Source: Hippopus hippopus (Eukaryota; Mollusca; Bivalvia; Cardiida; Cardiidae). Taken from it: a DNA stretch of 64,000 nt. This document shows, in pieces, positions 40,707 to 54,358 of the stretch (within the stretch, counting starts at the first letter, position 1; every line of letters starts with the position of its first letter). Under the pieces are notes generated by a model, which was not told the origin of the DNA, did not search any database, and saw nothing but the letters and a program-made list of their open reading frames with translations. The stretch is taken from NCBI GenBank assembly GCA_946811185.2, contig OX328108.1:39078357-39142356 (forward strand). Reading direction: 5' to 3'. Both the position numbers and the translations under genes were made by a program.

Positions 40707-42232
40707 GCTAGGTTCCCGCTGTCGCGAGATCAGTTACGAGAGCCACGATTCGCAATCCACAGCTAATCGTGAAACTTTGAGGAATTTTTTGGTTTGGATA
40801 CGAGATGATACGAGTGGATACGTGAGGAGACGATGAGTTACGCTAAGATGCGGTATAATTGCGATTGGTCAATTTCAGTTCACTCGACCTATTACGATCT
40901 GGTCTTACATTTGCATACGATTCATTCGATAAGATTGTCCCGTTCAAGTCTGCGATTGAATCCTGTTCGATACAAATAATACGAACGGGGGTCATGAGTT
41001 ATGGCGATTTAATACACGCAGATACGTATGCATAAGTCCAGATACGTTTATTGCGAGCCGATGCGCTCTGTTTTGCTATGATACAATTGTTGTCGAGACG
41101 TATTTCAGGATAGGATCTGCGGGAGAGTTGCGATTGGACCCCTATGAGCATATATGGGCCACGACTGTCCATAGACTTTATTGTTTTTCTTAAAGACTGA
41201 TTTTTGAGGAGAGTGATAATGTGACATTTGCAGTATGCAGACATCATCACCAGAGAAGAAGAAGACTAGCAGCTACCTGACCAGCAACAACCACACCCGC
41301 AAAGGTCAGGAGAGTGGTAGTCAGACAGTTTGGGGAGCGATAATAGCTCACAGAAGAAAGAAGCCGAAAATTTGGTTAGTTTTCTAGCCTCCTATACACA
41401 GCATACTAAAAGATTAAAGTTGCCTTGATGATAAAAATATCATATAGACCTAAATATGTTGTTTAGTTGAGCTAAGGATATTAACAGTACCACAATTTCA
41501 TTTTAGACTTGGATTAAATTTATGTTTTCTAAAATGAAAAACACTCTTTTTTACCTTTCCTATATAGAAATGTTCCATCCCGTAGAAAAAAATAAGTATA
41601 TTCAACCATTTTTTGCAGCATATCTTTAGGATAATTTTTTTAGGGGGAAATTGTGGTAGTAACTCGTTTCTCTGGAATTCTCCATTTTTGACCTCCCCTT
41701 TTGGCCAGACCGATCCAGGCTTGCAGGCTTTCGGGAAAGCTGCTGGATATGTTTTCAGAATTGTTGGTGTTGGAAAGTTGCTACAAGTATGCTTGATGAT
41801 GAAGGGAGTATGTTCGTTTTCAACAGCTCCGTGTACTGCTGATGCAAAGGACGACGCATTTCTTACTTCGATTGTCCCGATGTGATGGATCAAAAAGGAG
41901 AACTTATCCCATCCTGTTATCCGGCAAAGTGAATAGAGCCTGGCCTTCTCCTTGTGAAAGATTGGTCCCGATCAACACGATTTAGAAGCACGATTTGATG
42001 CGATCTGCTGCGTTTTGTTACGATTCAGTACTATTGGATGCAATGACTACGATTGAAAACCAATCGTGTTGATCGTAGAAAATGTTTTGACAGCCAAAAA
42101 ATTTCATACAATTAACACGATTGCCACGAGTAACATCAAGTTCTGATACAATCTGATAGGATCATTACGATTTGCTCACAATTAAGACCACGATTTCAAT
42201 CGTGGCGCGAATCGTGATAGTGGGAACCTAGC
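40707..42232. mobile_element. 1.5-kb TIR element of unknown family
   Basis: Ends GCTAGGTTCCCGCTGTCGCG and its near complement CGTGATAGTGGGAACCTAGC, with further subterminal ACGATTCG-type motifs repeated near both ends (about 40755-41060 and 41965-42215). The interior holds an exon-like stretch near 41230-41310 and an antisense frame (41498-41893) without recognisable domains. Target duplication is not clear. Likely a non-autonomous DNA transposon, perhaps with captured host sequence. Confidence 0.6.
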
Positions 42233-42477
42233 ATTATCAGGGCCACAGCTCATTTATGTATGCATTTCCATGGTTTCACAGGAATGAGGCTTGGGTTCTG
42301 AAGTGGCTTGCTCAAGGACACACCTATGTGACTTGCACCACTGGGGCAAGGGGGTAACTGATTTACAGATTACAAATTTAATGTTTCACCACATTTGAGC
42401 CACATAGGATTCCTAGTGGGATGGTAAATAAGTAACTCTAACAGAAAATTTAAGTTGGTGTTTATTTCTGCAGGAAC

Positions 42478-42695
42478 AAACATTAACCCTTATCCTATTA
42501 AATAAATGAAACTTTCAAGCCAATAGTGAAAACCCTATTGATGATATTTCAATTTTGTTTTGTTTTTTTAAATATCTTCTTATCATGCAGTGTAGATCCA
42601 AGATCAGACTGCACAGAATATGCACATTCTGTGCAGTCTGATCTTGATCTAGACTGTCCAAAGAAGGTCAGTGAGTTTGATCACATTGCATGTAT
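42478..42695 (-). mobile_element. MITE-B copy
   Basis: ATTAACCCTTATCCTATTAA start and AAACTTTCAAGCCAATAGTG, then a hairpin of AGATCAGACTGCACAGAATA with GTGCAGTCTGATCTTGATCT. The flanks 42233-42477 and 42696-43208 are otherwise unrecognised. Confidence 0.6.
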
Positions 42696-43208
42696 TTAAT
42701 GCAGTCAAATGCAATACAATGATCAGAGTAGCTTATGGCATTTTGTTACGCTGAAAATATAGCTTTACTCTTAGATCAGAGTCTAATCATAATTATGGAG
42801 AGGAATCACCCTTTTTTGGCTTCACAACAACAGTTGCCTTTGTTTATGTTTCAAAAGCATTATCAAGATATCTTTAAGTTGTTGATTTGACAGACAAGTG
42901 TTTGTTCAAAAACAGCTGGTTTCCGATTGCATACCACAATATATTTGACAACTTATACTTATGATGACTGTTTCCTATTATGTCATATGATATCCTTGCT
43001 ATAACCCTTTATACTTAAACATCAAAAATCATTCATACACAAACATTCCAAACCAACAACACAGATCGGGTATGATTAATTTCAGAATTATTGTAAATAT
43101 ACTGTTGGAAACCTAGTTTATTGTTTATATGATTTATTTCAGTTTTATCTTGCATATTTCTATCGAAAAACTGTTTGGTTTAGACCTAACCGAGTGACAG
43201 AATATCAT

Positions 43209-45042
43209 CGTTAAACTACACGATCCCATGTTTTAATGACCCTAAGAAAGAAGAGTTTTGAAAACAATATGCTAAAAATGAAAAAAATACTAAAAAATTA
43301 AAAAAAAAAACTAGTATGATCTCCTTGAATATAACTCAGTGAAAAGATATTTTTTTTGTTTTGAAAGGCTAGAAAACATTTTGGATGCAGAAAAATACTG
43401 GCTTCAGTGTTTTCACGGCCCTTTCCATCAGGGTTGTTTAAACATTTTGATCTTAGGGTTAATTCTACCACACGACAAAATTTTAGACTCTACCAAAATT
43501 AAAGCATCTGCAGTTGACAAAATATACCTCTGATGGGGTAGAAAACATTGTGGGAAAAGGAGAAAATGCTGGTAACCAGCATTTTCTCCTATTTCCACAA
43601 TATTTTCATAAGCCTTCTTCAGGGCCATTAAAACTGGTGTTTGTGTCTTAAAGGGTTAAACAAAGTGCTTGTGACTCTGTGACAGTTCTAGTTTTCTCTG
43701 TATAGAAATCATTTTAACTTGACTTTAAAAAGTCCACTAACAACTGATTTACCTGCTAAAAACAGACTCAATATTGAAGTTTTGTGGGTGCAGTTTTGAA
43801 CATTATTACTGGACCAAAAAAAAGATGGACTTAGTAAATCAAAGATCAAACTAATACATGTCCTACATAATTATGCTTTTAACGTGCTCTGCATTGTCCA
43901 TAAAAGCAGGTTCAACTTCATGCATAATTTTTTAATGAACCCTACTAAACAACATAACTTAAGACTGGTCAATATTGAAAGCATTTGCAGATGACAAATT
44001 TGGGACAATTGATGACATTTGTATCAGAAAGGGTAAAAATATTGTAGAAAAAGGAGAAAATGCTGGTTACCAGCATTTTCTACAACGTTTTCAAAAGCTT
44101 TCTTTCTCAATTTTGTATTGCATACCTTTCCCCGTGTATATACTAATTTGCTAGGATACAGGTTTAGAAAATATATCTAATTCAGTATTCAAATATTTTT
44201 CGGATTTCATTTTAGTAATCTTTTATTCATGGTATGTGAGAATTAGGTGGGCTAAGTAACCGTGAAAAAAGACCTTTTTCTGCCGTTTGTAATAAAACCT
44301 ACATAGGATATTGCTTAACCCTTTCCCAAATAATCCATGGTTTTCACGACCCTCAGAAAGAAGCCTTCTGAAAACATTGTGGGAAAAGGAGAAAATGCTG
44401 GTAACCAGCATTTTCTCCTTTTCCCACAACGTTTTCTTCCCTTCCCAACACAAATTTCAATTTTTGAGTCACATTAATTTTGTCATCTGCGAATGCTTCC
44501 AATTTGGACTAGTCTAAAATTATGTTGTTTGGTAAAGAGTTAACTCTGACAGATGACAAAATTTTGGACATGTTCAAATTCAAAGCATTTGTAGATTACT
44601 TTTTAAATGGGGTCTAAATTATTGGATTTGCCTTTGGAAGGGTAGAAAACATTGTGGGGAAAAAAGAAGAAAATGCTGGTTACCTTTTCCCACTCTGTTT
44701 TCAGAAGCTGTATTCTTCAGGGTTGTTAAAACTTTAGATTTGTGAGGTAGCAGGTGAACTAACAGATGACAAAATTTAAGACTTGTTAAAATAAAATGCA
44801 TTGCAGCTAACAAATTCAATGTGACTTTACCCTTTTCCCATACAGTCCCAAGTTTTAACGACCATGAAAAAGAAGCCTTATGAAAACATTCTGGGAAAAG
44901 GAGAAAATGCTGGTAACCAGCATTTTCTCCTTTTCCCAGAATGTTTTCTGCCCTATCATAGACAAGTTCCATCATTTGAGCCCCATTGAAATTGTCATCT
45001 GCAATGCTTTCAATTCGGACAAGTCTACAATTTTGTCATGTG
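43209..45042. mobile_element. MITE-A cluster (six copies)
   Basis: Copies at about 43209-43440 (+, decayed), 43459-43659 (-), 43936-44108 (-, truncated), 44315-44542 (+), 44539-44759 (-, sharing the TTAACTC junction with the previous copy) and 44826-45042 (+). The palindrome core AAAATGCTGGTAACCAGCAT is intact in 43459, 44315 and 44826. Open frames across them are artefacts of the repeated sequence. Confidence 0.7.
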
Positions 45043-48000
45043 TCTTTGAAAGGTAAGAGAACAATTTGGGAAAAAGAGAAGATGCTTGCAATATTCTTTT
45101 CCTAGAGTGTTTTAAAAAATCTGTCTCCTGAGAATTGTTAAAACAGGGATCTGTTTGGTGAATGTTAACCCTTGTACGTGTTGAGACAATTTTCATTCTT
45201 TGCTAGACAGTGAAATACTGGATCAATCTTCACAGAATATCTAATCTGATCTTTGATTGGCACAGTCCAATACTTTTCAGAGATTTTATAGAAAGACTTA
45301 GATTTCAAATTGCTACAAAGATTTTAGACTCTTAAGCTTATTGTCCAACATGAGTAATTGCCTGTTATTGTCCTCTTGTGACCATGGTCTCTATACTAAC
45401 TAATAAGCATCTGAAAGACGGGACAAATCATTTGCAGAAGGCAACAGGTGAAGAGGCCATTTTAGGCCTAGCAAATTGGAAGTTCGTTTTACACGGCAGT
45501 ATACCCTAATAACACCCCTACACAATCAGGTTTTTCTCCATTTTCCACAATGTTTTCTACCCATTTTAGTACAGATTACATCATTTCAGCCACATTTAAT
45601 CTGTTGTCTGCAAGTGCTTTTGATTTTGACCAGTCAAAAATTTTGTTGTTTGATAAGAAATGAGCAATCATGCACACATAGATTACTCTCTACCAGGTGG
45701 TAACTACCCAACAAAGAATTTTAAACTGGTCCAAATTGAGAGTATTTGTAGAAGACAAATGAGATTTGTCTCAAATGGTGAGATTTGTCTGTGAAATGTA
45801 CATTACCAGCATTCCCTACTTTTCCCACACAGTTTTCAAAGCCTTTTCATTGAAGGAAGCTCAAATACTGTCATGGTTGATAAAGGCATAAACTCACTCA
45901 GAAATAATTATGAACTAAAAAAACTGGCTGAAAACTAGGTTATCTTTAAGCATAGCCTTTTTCGAAGTTTTCTTGAGTTTTTTTAAATATGAAGTATGAT
46001 AATAACAAGAAAAGATGATTCTGGTAGATAGTGAAGATTCTCTCCCATCCATTATGATTTGTCAAGCGGAAAATGTGGGCTAAAGTTAGGAATATGATGC
46101 GTAGTTAATGGTCTGTCATCACCAATTTTTCACCTAGATTGTGGGCTCAAAAGCAATTACCAGGTCTAGAGCCCAATTTTTCTTTTCCATTACTATGTCT
46201 CTGTCTAGTGCAATCATATACATTACAAGAGTTGACATATGTTATCAAGTTGAAATAGAACTGTTCATAACATTTATGTAACTTGAGCAGGGAGCCGATA
46301 GAGAACTTAAAAAAGAATACCTTTAAACTTCTCAATTAATGAAAATTGTTTGGCTTTTTATGGATATTCTGAGGCCTTTTCATACTGAGTATACCTAAAT
46401 CGACACTTTCAGTCTAGAGATAAGACCTGAAGAATTGCAATATCAAGGCTACACTTGTCAAGCATGACCTAGCAAAGCTAACTCTGTCAATAAAAGATCA
46501 GACTGCATGTTCTTTGCAGCCTGATCTTTGACCTACACTGGCTGCAAAGGCAACAATAGTTATGAGAAGCAGTATAAGGATTAGGACATAGTGTGAATCC
46601 CAATAATTCAAATTTCAAGGCCAGAATATAATTATCATGAAGTCTCACTCCTGGCTATAAAGAGCTAAGAGCAGACTTTATACTCTCTACAATCTGATCT
46701 TGATCCATGCTGTCTGTAGACTGGTTCAAAGATTTTTTAATACCATATTTCACCTAATGAACGTGCCGGGGCGCCATACAAAACACCAACAAGGCGCTCT
46801 TATTTCATAGCCTGCAATTTCCCAAAAGTAAGTTGACAAATTTTGTGTTGCCAGAAGTTTATAATGGTATGACCGGGAGAAGGTAATATTGTGGGGGGCA
46901 CTACTATTAGGGAGGGAGCGTTAATTAGGTGAAAAATGGTACAACTTTTTGGTTAAAGGAATGATTGCAAGAGTAACTTTTTTTTTTTAAAGATAAAGAG
47001 TCCAACCCTTCTTTAAAAATTTCATGTATTAACCCTTAAAATGCCTTTCACAAAAACACTTGCTTTTGCTACCAGGGTATATCAAGATCGGACTGCACAA
47101 AAGCAACATTGAAAATGCAATTATTTAGTTCTTACTTCTAGATTGAAAATAATTATGTGCTTGGTTTATTTAGTGCTTTAATGGTTAAGTACATTATCCA
47201 GGGTTTTCCATGACGCACAAATCCTGCGTCATTGCCGCGATTTTAATCCAAATGACCCCCCAAAATAAATGGCAGTGCATCATCAGTGACGCAACTTTCC
47301 AAAATCTAAATCATCTAGGAAATTGAATAAAGCGTCATAAATCCAAGTCTGTTAGAACTTGCTTCAATATCAGACAAACTCTTTTCTTTTTTTAACTACA
47401 GGGTTTATTTGAGATAAAAGTGGTTTTCCGGTAATTTATTTATAGAATAAGACTGGTTTACACATTATTGCCGTAAAGAACACCAGACGTGTCGTAAATA
47501 CGGGCCCAGTCAAAGTCTTGGTTGGGTTCTCTGTATTTCTTTGCTTATTTTACACAACTTCCGGTAGATAAAAGGTCACATTACCATTCTATTCTGTTCG
47601 CGGAAAATAATGTCACGACAAAGTAAACTGAAGCATTGTTTTTTTTTGATCGTCTGCTACCTACAGCTGCCAATCAAGCCACATCAAGCAGTGATTCGGA
47701 CGAGAATGTTTTGTCTGTCAAAAATTGACTGTCAGAAATGACTTACAGACTTTACTTTCTTGGAGTTTAATGGTGAAATGCAGTGTAATCTGTGCTTGAC
47801 GAGGAAAAGACCCATTTATTTTGACCCCCTAAGTTAATGAAATGACCCTCAACTAATGAGGCAAGGGATCACAAATAACCCCCAATTTTTAAAGCTGAGG
47901 GAAAACCCTGATTACCTCTGGGAAAGGATACTGTATCTGTAATACTGAAGCTTCAGTTGGTGGAGATTGTCTTTTAGTTTTGACTTTTTTATTTTGTAAA

Positions 48001-48728
48001 ATACTAGTACATAAATTTTGATTTCATGTTCCAAATCCTAATTTTAGCTTGGCTCTTTAAGGAGAAAATGATGAGTAATTTGCATAGCCCTGGCATTGTC
48101 ATCAGTGTCATCGGCATTGTCTGCGTCGTCGTCGTGTAAAAACTTCGACATTTCGCAATATCACTTTTATCACTGAAGATGTTTACTTCAAACTTGGACA
48201 AGTTCTTAAATAACAAAAGGAGAACCTATACAAGAAGGGCAAGTAACTGTTAAAGTATTTTTGACACAGTTATGCCCCTTTTTTGACTTAGAATTTTCAC
48301 TGAAACTGAAGCACTTGCAGCTGAGAGTTGGCACCCACATACGGTGCTCTTGTTACAAGCAGCAACAGTCAGGGCTGGTAAAGATTGTTATGTGTTTTAT
48401 GCTACTTTCACCACTTTTATTAGTCATATCTGAGTGACAGGTCAAGTATTCATGTGTTCTGAATTTCACCACTGCTTGGCTGGGGCTTTAAAATTCAAAG
48501 CATGTGCTCATGTGTTATACACTCACATTGTCATATAGAGAATTAGGTATCCAAAGAAAAAAAGGTGAAATATTGTCTTACACTGTATTTGCAGCGTTGT
48601 CGGTTTTTAAAAGCATATTGAATTGGCTAGTGCATAAAGGTATGTATTATCTTGCTGTAATAAATATGCAAAAGGAGGAAGCTGTGTCAAAAGGTAATAT
48701 ATCAGTATTTCACAGTATTAAACTCATT
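45043..48728. other. Host intergenic with repeat fragments
   Basis: Contains decayed MITE-A pieces (about 45530-45680 and 45690-45850) and MITE-B pieces (about 45170-45320, 46380-46600, 46640-46740, 47035-47190). From about 47200 to 48720 there is nothing I can name; a GTC/GTCGTCGTCGT run lies near 48120. No exon supported. Confidence 0.4.
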
Positions 48729-50445
48729 ACAGGCTGTCAACTGATTCCTATATTCCTATATAATCCTATATTTTGGTTCAAAATCCTGTATTTTGAAAGA
48801 CCTATATTTCCTATATTTTCCTATTTTTTAAAAGATATTCCTATATTTTTTAGGAAGTTTGTTGCCGATAAATGTAGAGATTGTAAATATTTCTTTGATA
48901 CTGCTTTTGGCTTCTTCATTTTACAGGTTAAAGAATTCTTATGTCTTTCACAGCATCACCAGCCATCAGAAAATGCTTCAGTGCATCTCTTTATCACCTG
49001 TATGGGCACCTTGCAAGGCAGTACAAAAGGATATTGGCCTTTTAGGTAAATCAAAGTCTTGCTGTATTCAGATTTTCTTTCAGGTACTCCCCAGTGATGA
49101 AATACAGGGCAAGTCTCTGAAATGACATCAGCATAACTTTTAAAAGCAGTACTAAAGCTGACAGACTGGTACATAAGTACCATGTCTGATTTAAATTATT
49201 TATTAATGTTCATTTTAGTTTTACCAAAATTCAAAATCTTCAATAAATAAATTCAATTGTCATCAGGAATTTTCAGAGATTTTCTTATGTACTGAGGGGA
49301 CCATATGTGCTCTTCCAAACTGGAATTGAAGCACATTAAAAGACTGTGACCCTCAGGAGCCAGCCATGAAAAAAATGAGGTCAGAAGAAAAGACTAAACC
49401 TTTATCCAGTACCAAGCATAAACACAAAGTTCTACTCACTAAAACAGTGGGGTCAGGTGCATCAGTATTGCTGTAAAATGTGCATTGTGACAGAACTGTA
49501 CTAGGACTATGTTACTTCATGTTTCCAGAAGAAATTGCTAAAGACTGTGATGTTTAAAAGCCATATGTGAAGTGTTACACATATTGTGATTGAATTTTTG
49601 TGACCTCTAATTTTATGTCATAAGCCATACAGGAAGTGTGACTTATATTCTATAGATTTTACAATTTTCAGAATGCTATGTTTTTGTCATGTATCATCTA
49701 GTCAGTTTCTTTATTGATATTGTTACCTTTTCAATTTTTCAAGTAACTGATTTTGTTGTGTTAAGAATCACTGCAGTCTAAGTCATCTTAACCAACACAT
49801 GAAATTGTTGCTGAGTTTCTTTGTACTTACTATATACATGTATAATAAGTTTCATACATAGTAGTTTTCATTGGATTCTTGCTTTATAATTTTGTTCTGA
49901 ATCATCCTACTTCTTTTCAACGCTAATGGATGATGATTAAACAGAAGTAGTATGGTCATTATTAACTAGAAGGGAGAGATGCTGTGGACTAAATGGGTGA
50001 ATAATGCTAGCTCTTAAGTTTCATAGAAGATTTATCTAAAGTAAAGAGACCATTTCTTATTAATTTCATATTGTATTCTTGTTAACATTCATTTGTTATG
50101 CATTAATCCATTGTTATTATTTTTGTTATGTGAACCTCATTCAAAATAAAAAATACATTCCAGTTGCCCATTCAGATGATGATGATGTGCTATGCAGCAG
50201 CTCTATGCCTGGATGGTGATGCTGTTGAAGTGAATGGTTACTTTAAGGTAGATTTTAATCATAGATTAATGTAGAAACAGTAAGTGAAGGTAAGAATTGT
50301 TAGTATAAATGCCTTTGAATGAAATGATTTTCGTTCGGAAAACTCCTATATTTTGCCTCAAAACTAGCAAAAAGCTCCTATATTTGTTGAAAAAATATTC
50401 CTATATTCCTCCTATATTTTGAAGAAGACTTGGTTGACAGCCTGT
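48729..50445. mobile_element. 1.7-kb TIR element with CATT target duplication
   Basis: Ends ACAGGCTGTCAAC and GTTGACAGCCTGT are perfect inverted repeats, flanked by CATT at 48725-48728 and 50446-50449. Both subterminal regions are full of CCTATATT motifs on the + strand (about 48745-48850 and 50345-50420). The interior has exon-like pieces (about 48927-49047, 49084-49125, 50164-50247 with CAG/GT borders) and an AATAAA near 50146, but no transposase domain could be recognised. Confidence 0.6.
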
Positions 50446-51450
50446 CATTACCAAAACATCCGGTGTTTTCGTGAAGAAGGCTTATGAAAACATTGTAGGA
50501 AAAGAAGAAAATGCAGGTAACCAGCATTTTTGTGGTATTTGTTGAAGACAATACCACTATGAGTTCAATATTGAATTTTGAAGACCATGTATCGTATTTT
50601 GTGCAAAGCCGAAGGAAATAAACCCAATTAAACTCAATTTTTCTCAGACAAATGAGTTTTTCGGTAGCACTCATTATGTAAATGAAAATGGCATGTTAAA
50701 ATACACTGGGTGAGGCCATCGATCATGGAAATACTAATTTTTGATTGAAAATAGCTTCACTCCTCATAGCCTTCTATTGGCACAATGATATATACAAAAT
50801 TTGTCTACTGATTGCTTGGTCCTGGGATTTTACGTTCCAAAACCAGTTTGTCCCATGGCCTGTTCGTCCCATGATTGCGCGCTACTCCATTTGATTGGGC
50901 ATGTATACATGTATTTATAGATCAAAATAATTGATTGTAATGTTGGAAATAAAATGTTAACGGCCAAAGATATTTCAAAATCATAGTTTTCAGGTACAAA
51001 CTTAATTTTATTCGATATATTCACATGGTTTCTCTCTCTATCCATCATGCATCCTACTATCAAGGGATATTACTCCAGACTCCTAATGATCAAAGGGAGA
51101 CCACCAATACACAAATAATCCTAACTTTGTCATGAGTACTCTCCCTTCAACCAAAAAGGTATTAATTTGCTTAGTAGGTTGACTTTCAAGCCAATATTTG
51201 AATAATATTTCTCTTTTTCTTTCCAAATATTAATTCCACACAATGGCTTCCTTGATAAATACCACTTCAGCATTCTCAACGCTTTGATTTCTTTTTCCCA
51301 ACATGTTTTCTATCCTATCAGAGATAAGTCCTTTCATTGTATTTGTTTTCTGTGAATTAGTGTCTTCAGTTAGGATAAGTCTGAAATTTTGATGTCTGAT
51401 AAAGAGTTAATTACAGTTATGTCTACAGAAATAATGGCAGAAATTAGTCA
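50446..51450. other. Host intergenic
   Basis: A truncated MITE-A piece at about 50455-50530 (ATGCAGGTAACCAGCATTTT) and a decayed one near 51290-51410; otherwise nothing recognised. Confidence 0.4.
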
Positions 51451-51451
51451 T

Positions 51452-51679
51452 CAACCCTTTACTACACAATCCCGAGTTTTAACGACCCTGTAAGAGAAGG
51501 CTTTTGAAAACATTGTGGGAAAAGGAGAAAATGCTGGTAACCAGCATTTTCTCCTTTTCACACAATGTTTTCTATCCCATCCAAAACAAAAATCATCATT
51601 TCAGTTACATTTAATTTGTTGTCTGCAAATCCTTTGAATTTGGACGAGTCTAAATTTTTGTCGTTTGGTAAAGAGTTAA
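51452..51679 (+). mobile_element. MITE-A copy (best-preserved type)
   Basis: CAACCCTTTACTACACAATC start, GAGTTTTAACGACCCTGTAA, an intact palindrome AAAATGCTGGTAACCAGCAT, and end TTTGGTAAAGAGTTAA. A good reference copy for the family. Confidence 0.8.
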
Positions 51680-51705
51680 GGTTGCGAAAAACTATATGGA
51701 CAACA

Positions 51706-51951
51706 GTATGAGCCATGCTCTGGTAAAAGGGGGTTCAATGTATCTCAGTGGTGCATTATACCAACCAAGTCATCATATGATTATGGATCCATAAAATCCA
51801 TTTTGTGTGAAAACAGACTTAATCATTAGGTACAGTGGTCCGATGACATGCAGAAGACTGACCAATAGCAAAAAGTTTCAACCCAAGTCAGTCTGCGTTA
51901 ACTGCGCAGGCTGACCTGGGTTGATGGTTTTCACAGAGCATAGCTCATAAG
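51706..51951 (+). mobile_element. MITE-C copy (best preserved)
   Basis: TGAGCCATGCTCTGGTAAAA start to AGAGCATAGCTCATA end, imperfect inverted ends, with GTCAGTCTGCGTTAACTGCG near the 3' end. Confidence 0.65.
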
Positions 51952-52257
51952 TTTACTGGAAAGGGTTGGTTTTTTTTGGTGTTAATTTTATGTTTATTAA
52001 ATTCATGAATGTGCATGGGAGGATCAATTTACCTTTATATAACTGACTGAGATTCAACCAGGTACAGAACAGACCAATTTCAGCCTTACCCCTTAATGGT
52101 ACAAGTGGCACAGTGAGAAATGAAAATCTAGTCTCTCGATGACGTAGAAAAACATATAAAACATAGTTGGAAAAGGAGCAGTTGCTATTTTACAATTGAG
52201 TGTTTTTTTTTTTTCAAAAGTTGTCTACATCAGGGGCATAAAAATGAATGCTATGGA

Positions 52258-52804
52258 TTTACTCTTAACCAGATGACAAAATTTTAGACTCCTCCACATA
52301 AAAAGAATTTGCAGATGACAGATTAAATGTGGCTCAAACAATGAAGTTTGTCTTTGAAAAGGTGGGAAAACATTGTATGAAAAGGAAGAGGTACTGATCA
52401 CTAGCATTTTACTTTTTTCAAAGCCATCTTCCTCAGGGGTTTGGGACAGGGGATTGGTAAAGGGTTAAAAGACGTAGGCTCACTTTGATGATCATTTTTT
52501 GGCAAGGCTAAGTCATTTGCTAGACCAATTAATCAAAGTTGAATTAAAATTCAATGCACAAACTCATTGATAAACTTCAAAAGCTCATATTACATTTAAC
52601 CGTTTAACAAACAGTGCCATGTTTTGAGTATTCTTGAGAAGAAGCCTTTTGAAAATATTGTGTTAAAATAAGAAAATGCTGGTAATAAACATGACTGTGG
52701 GAATAGGAAAAATGGTGGTTACCAGCATTTTCTCCTTTTCCCACAATGCTTTCAAAAGCTCTCCCAGGTTCATTAAGAGTAAGGATTGTGTAGAAAAAGG
52801 TTAA
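52258..52804. mobile_element. MITE-A copies
   Basis: A - copy at 52258-52468 and a composite at 52596-52804 whose left half (+) and right half (-) meet at a partly deleted centre. 51952-52257 holds nothing else of note. Confidence 0.6.
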
Positions 52805-52874
52805 AAGGATGATGCATAAACATCTTGCATTCTAAAACATATCTAACAATACCTCTGCAAAATGATTATGAAGT

Positions 52875-53235
52875 AGTCATGCACAATTCATGAACAACAA
52901 TTCATGAGTTCTATGTGAACAATAAATGGCCATTCATGACCACTTGTTCATGAACCGTTCCATGAACATGGTCATAAAGAACTTCATTACCTGTTAACGA
53001 CAAATGGCCATTCATGGCCACTTGTTCACGAACCATTTCATGAACACATCCATGAACAACTTCATGCAAAATTCATGAACATAATTCATAGAGTATGAAC
53101 GACGAATTGTGATACATGAATATTTGTTGTTCATGATTCATTTCATGAACATGAGCATGAACAACTCCATAAAGTTGTTCATCATCTAGAATTCATGGAA
53201 TTTATTTAACTGTCCATCATGAGTTATTCATGAAA
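52875..53235. repeat. TTCATGAA-rich palindromic repeat region
   Basis: About 360 bp dominated by short self-complementary words (TTCATGAAC, GTTCATGAA) in both orientations, with one longer near-repeat (AATGGCCATTCATG(A/G)CCACT at about 52926 and 52986). It could fold into many small hairpins. Non-coding and of unknown origin. Confidence 0.7.
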
Positions 53236-53478
53236 GTTCAAAATTGTTTAATAGGGATTAAAGGTTTAAATGTACAAGAACAGCCCATGAATACTCATAA
53301 ATAATTCTTTGTCAATAGTCCAACTTGCAGGGCAGAACTACAGCTTTTTCTATACAAATGGAGCCTCAATTACAATAACATACATACAGTAGCTCAGTTT
53401 AATACTTTAAACAGTAAGATATAAACAGTCTCTAAAGTTTCAAAAAAAATCAGGCCAAAAAAGGGTGGATTTTGTATT

Positions 53479-54358
53479 TTAACCCTTTACCACAAAATCC
53501 CGACTTTTAACGACCCTGAGAAAAAGGACTTTTGAAAATACTGTGGGAAAAGGAGAAAATGGTGGTAACCAGCATTTTCTCCATTTCCCACAATGTTTTC
53601 CACCCTTCCCAAAACAGATTTAATTTTTTTAATCATGTTTATTTTGTCGTCTGCAAATGCTTTCAATTTGGACAAGTCTAAAATTTTGTCGTTTGGTAAT
53701 GGTTTAAATAAAGAAAGTCAAGTACAGCTCCCCCTCCTTTATATTGGCTTTTGGAATACGATGTGGCTAGTTGTTTGTGACAATATTTGCTCCTTTTGTC
53801 AAGATGTTTTCAACCTTATCAGGAAATTTACTTAAAGTTGTCCAAGTACAATTTTTCTCCTAGTTGCTATCAACTGCAGTGATTTACTGGTACTCTCTGA
53901 ATAATACAGAAACTTAAACTGTGACCACAGAACAACTATTCAAAGCAGCCTTAACCCTTTACTGCACAGGCTTACCTTTTAACATGTCTACTGTCAATGT
54001 AGAAAAAGAAATTATTCATTACAAGCAATTTATCTTTTATCCACAATGTTTTCTCTCCAATAACAACAATATCTGCCTTTAACAACAATAACAGCAATAT
54101 CTTTTTCTAAACAGAAATGGGAAGATGGGAACAGTAACCCTTTACCAAACCACAAAAATTTGTACCCTTCCGAATTGAAAGTATTTGCAGACAACAAATT
54201 GAATGTAGCTTAAATGATTTCTGGCTTTGATGGGTAGAAAAAATTGTTGAAAAGGGAGACAGTGTAGGTTACCAGTATTCTCTCCTTTTCTCACAATGTT
54301 TTCAAAAGCTGTCTTCCTGAGGGTTGTTAAAACTCTGCATTGTGTGTTAAAGGGTTAA
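53479..54358. mobile_element. MITE-A copies with short spacer
   Basis: A + copy at 53479-53705 and a - copy at 54135-54358. The spacer 53706-54134 contains a decayed MITE fragment (about 53950-54060) but no gene. Confidence 0.65.

Noticed and set aside
41498..41893. 131-codon antisense frame and 90-codon sense frame in the 40707-42232 element
   Set aside because: They overlap on both strands, without recognisable transposase motifs; not supported as genes.
48504..49049. 181-codon frame
   Set aside because: It runs through the CCTATATT array and the TIR of the 48729-50445 element; composition is low-complexity and no domain is visible.
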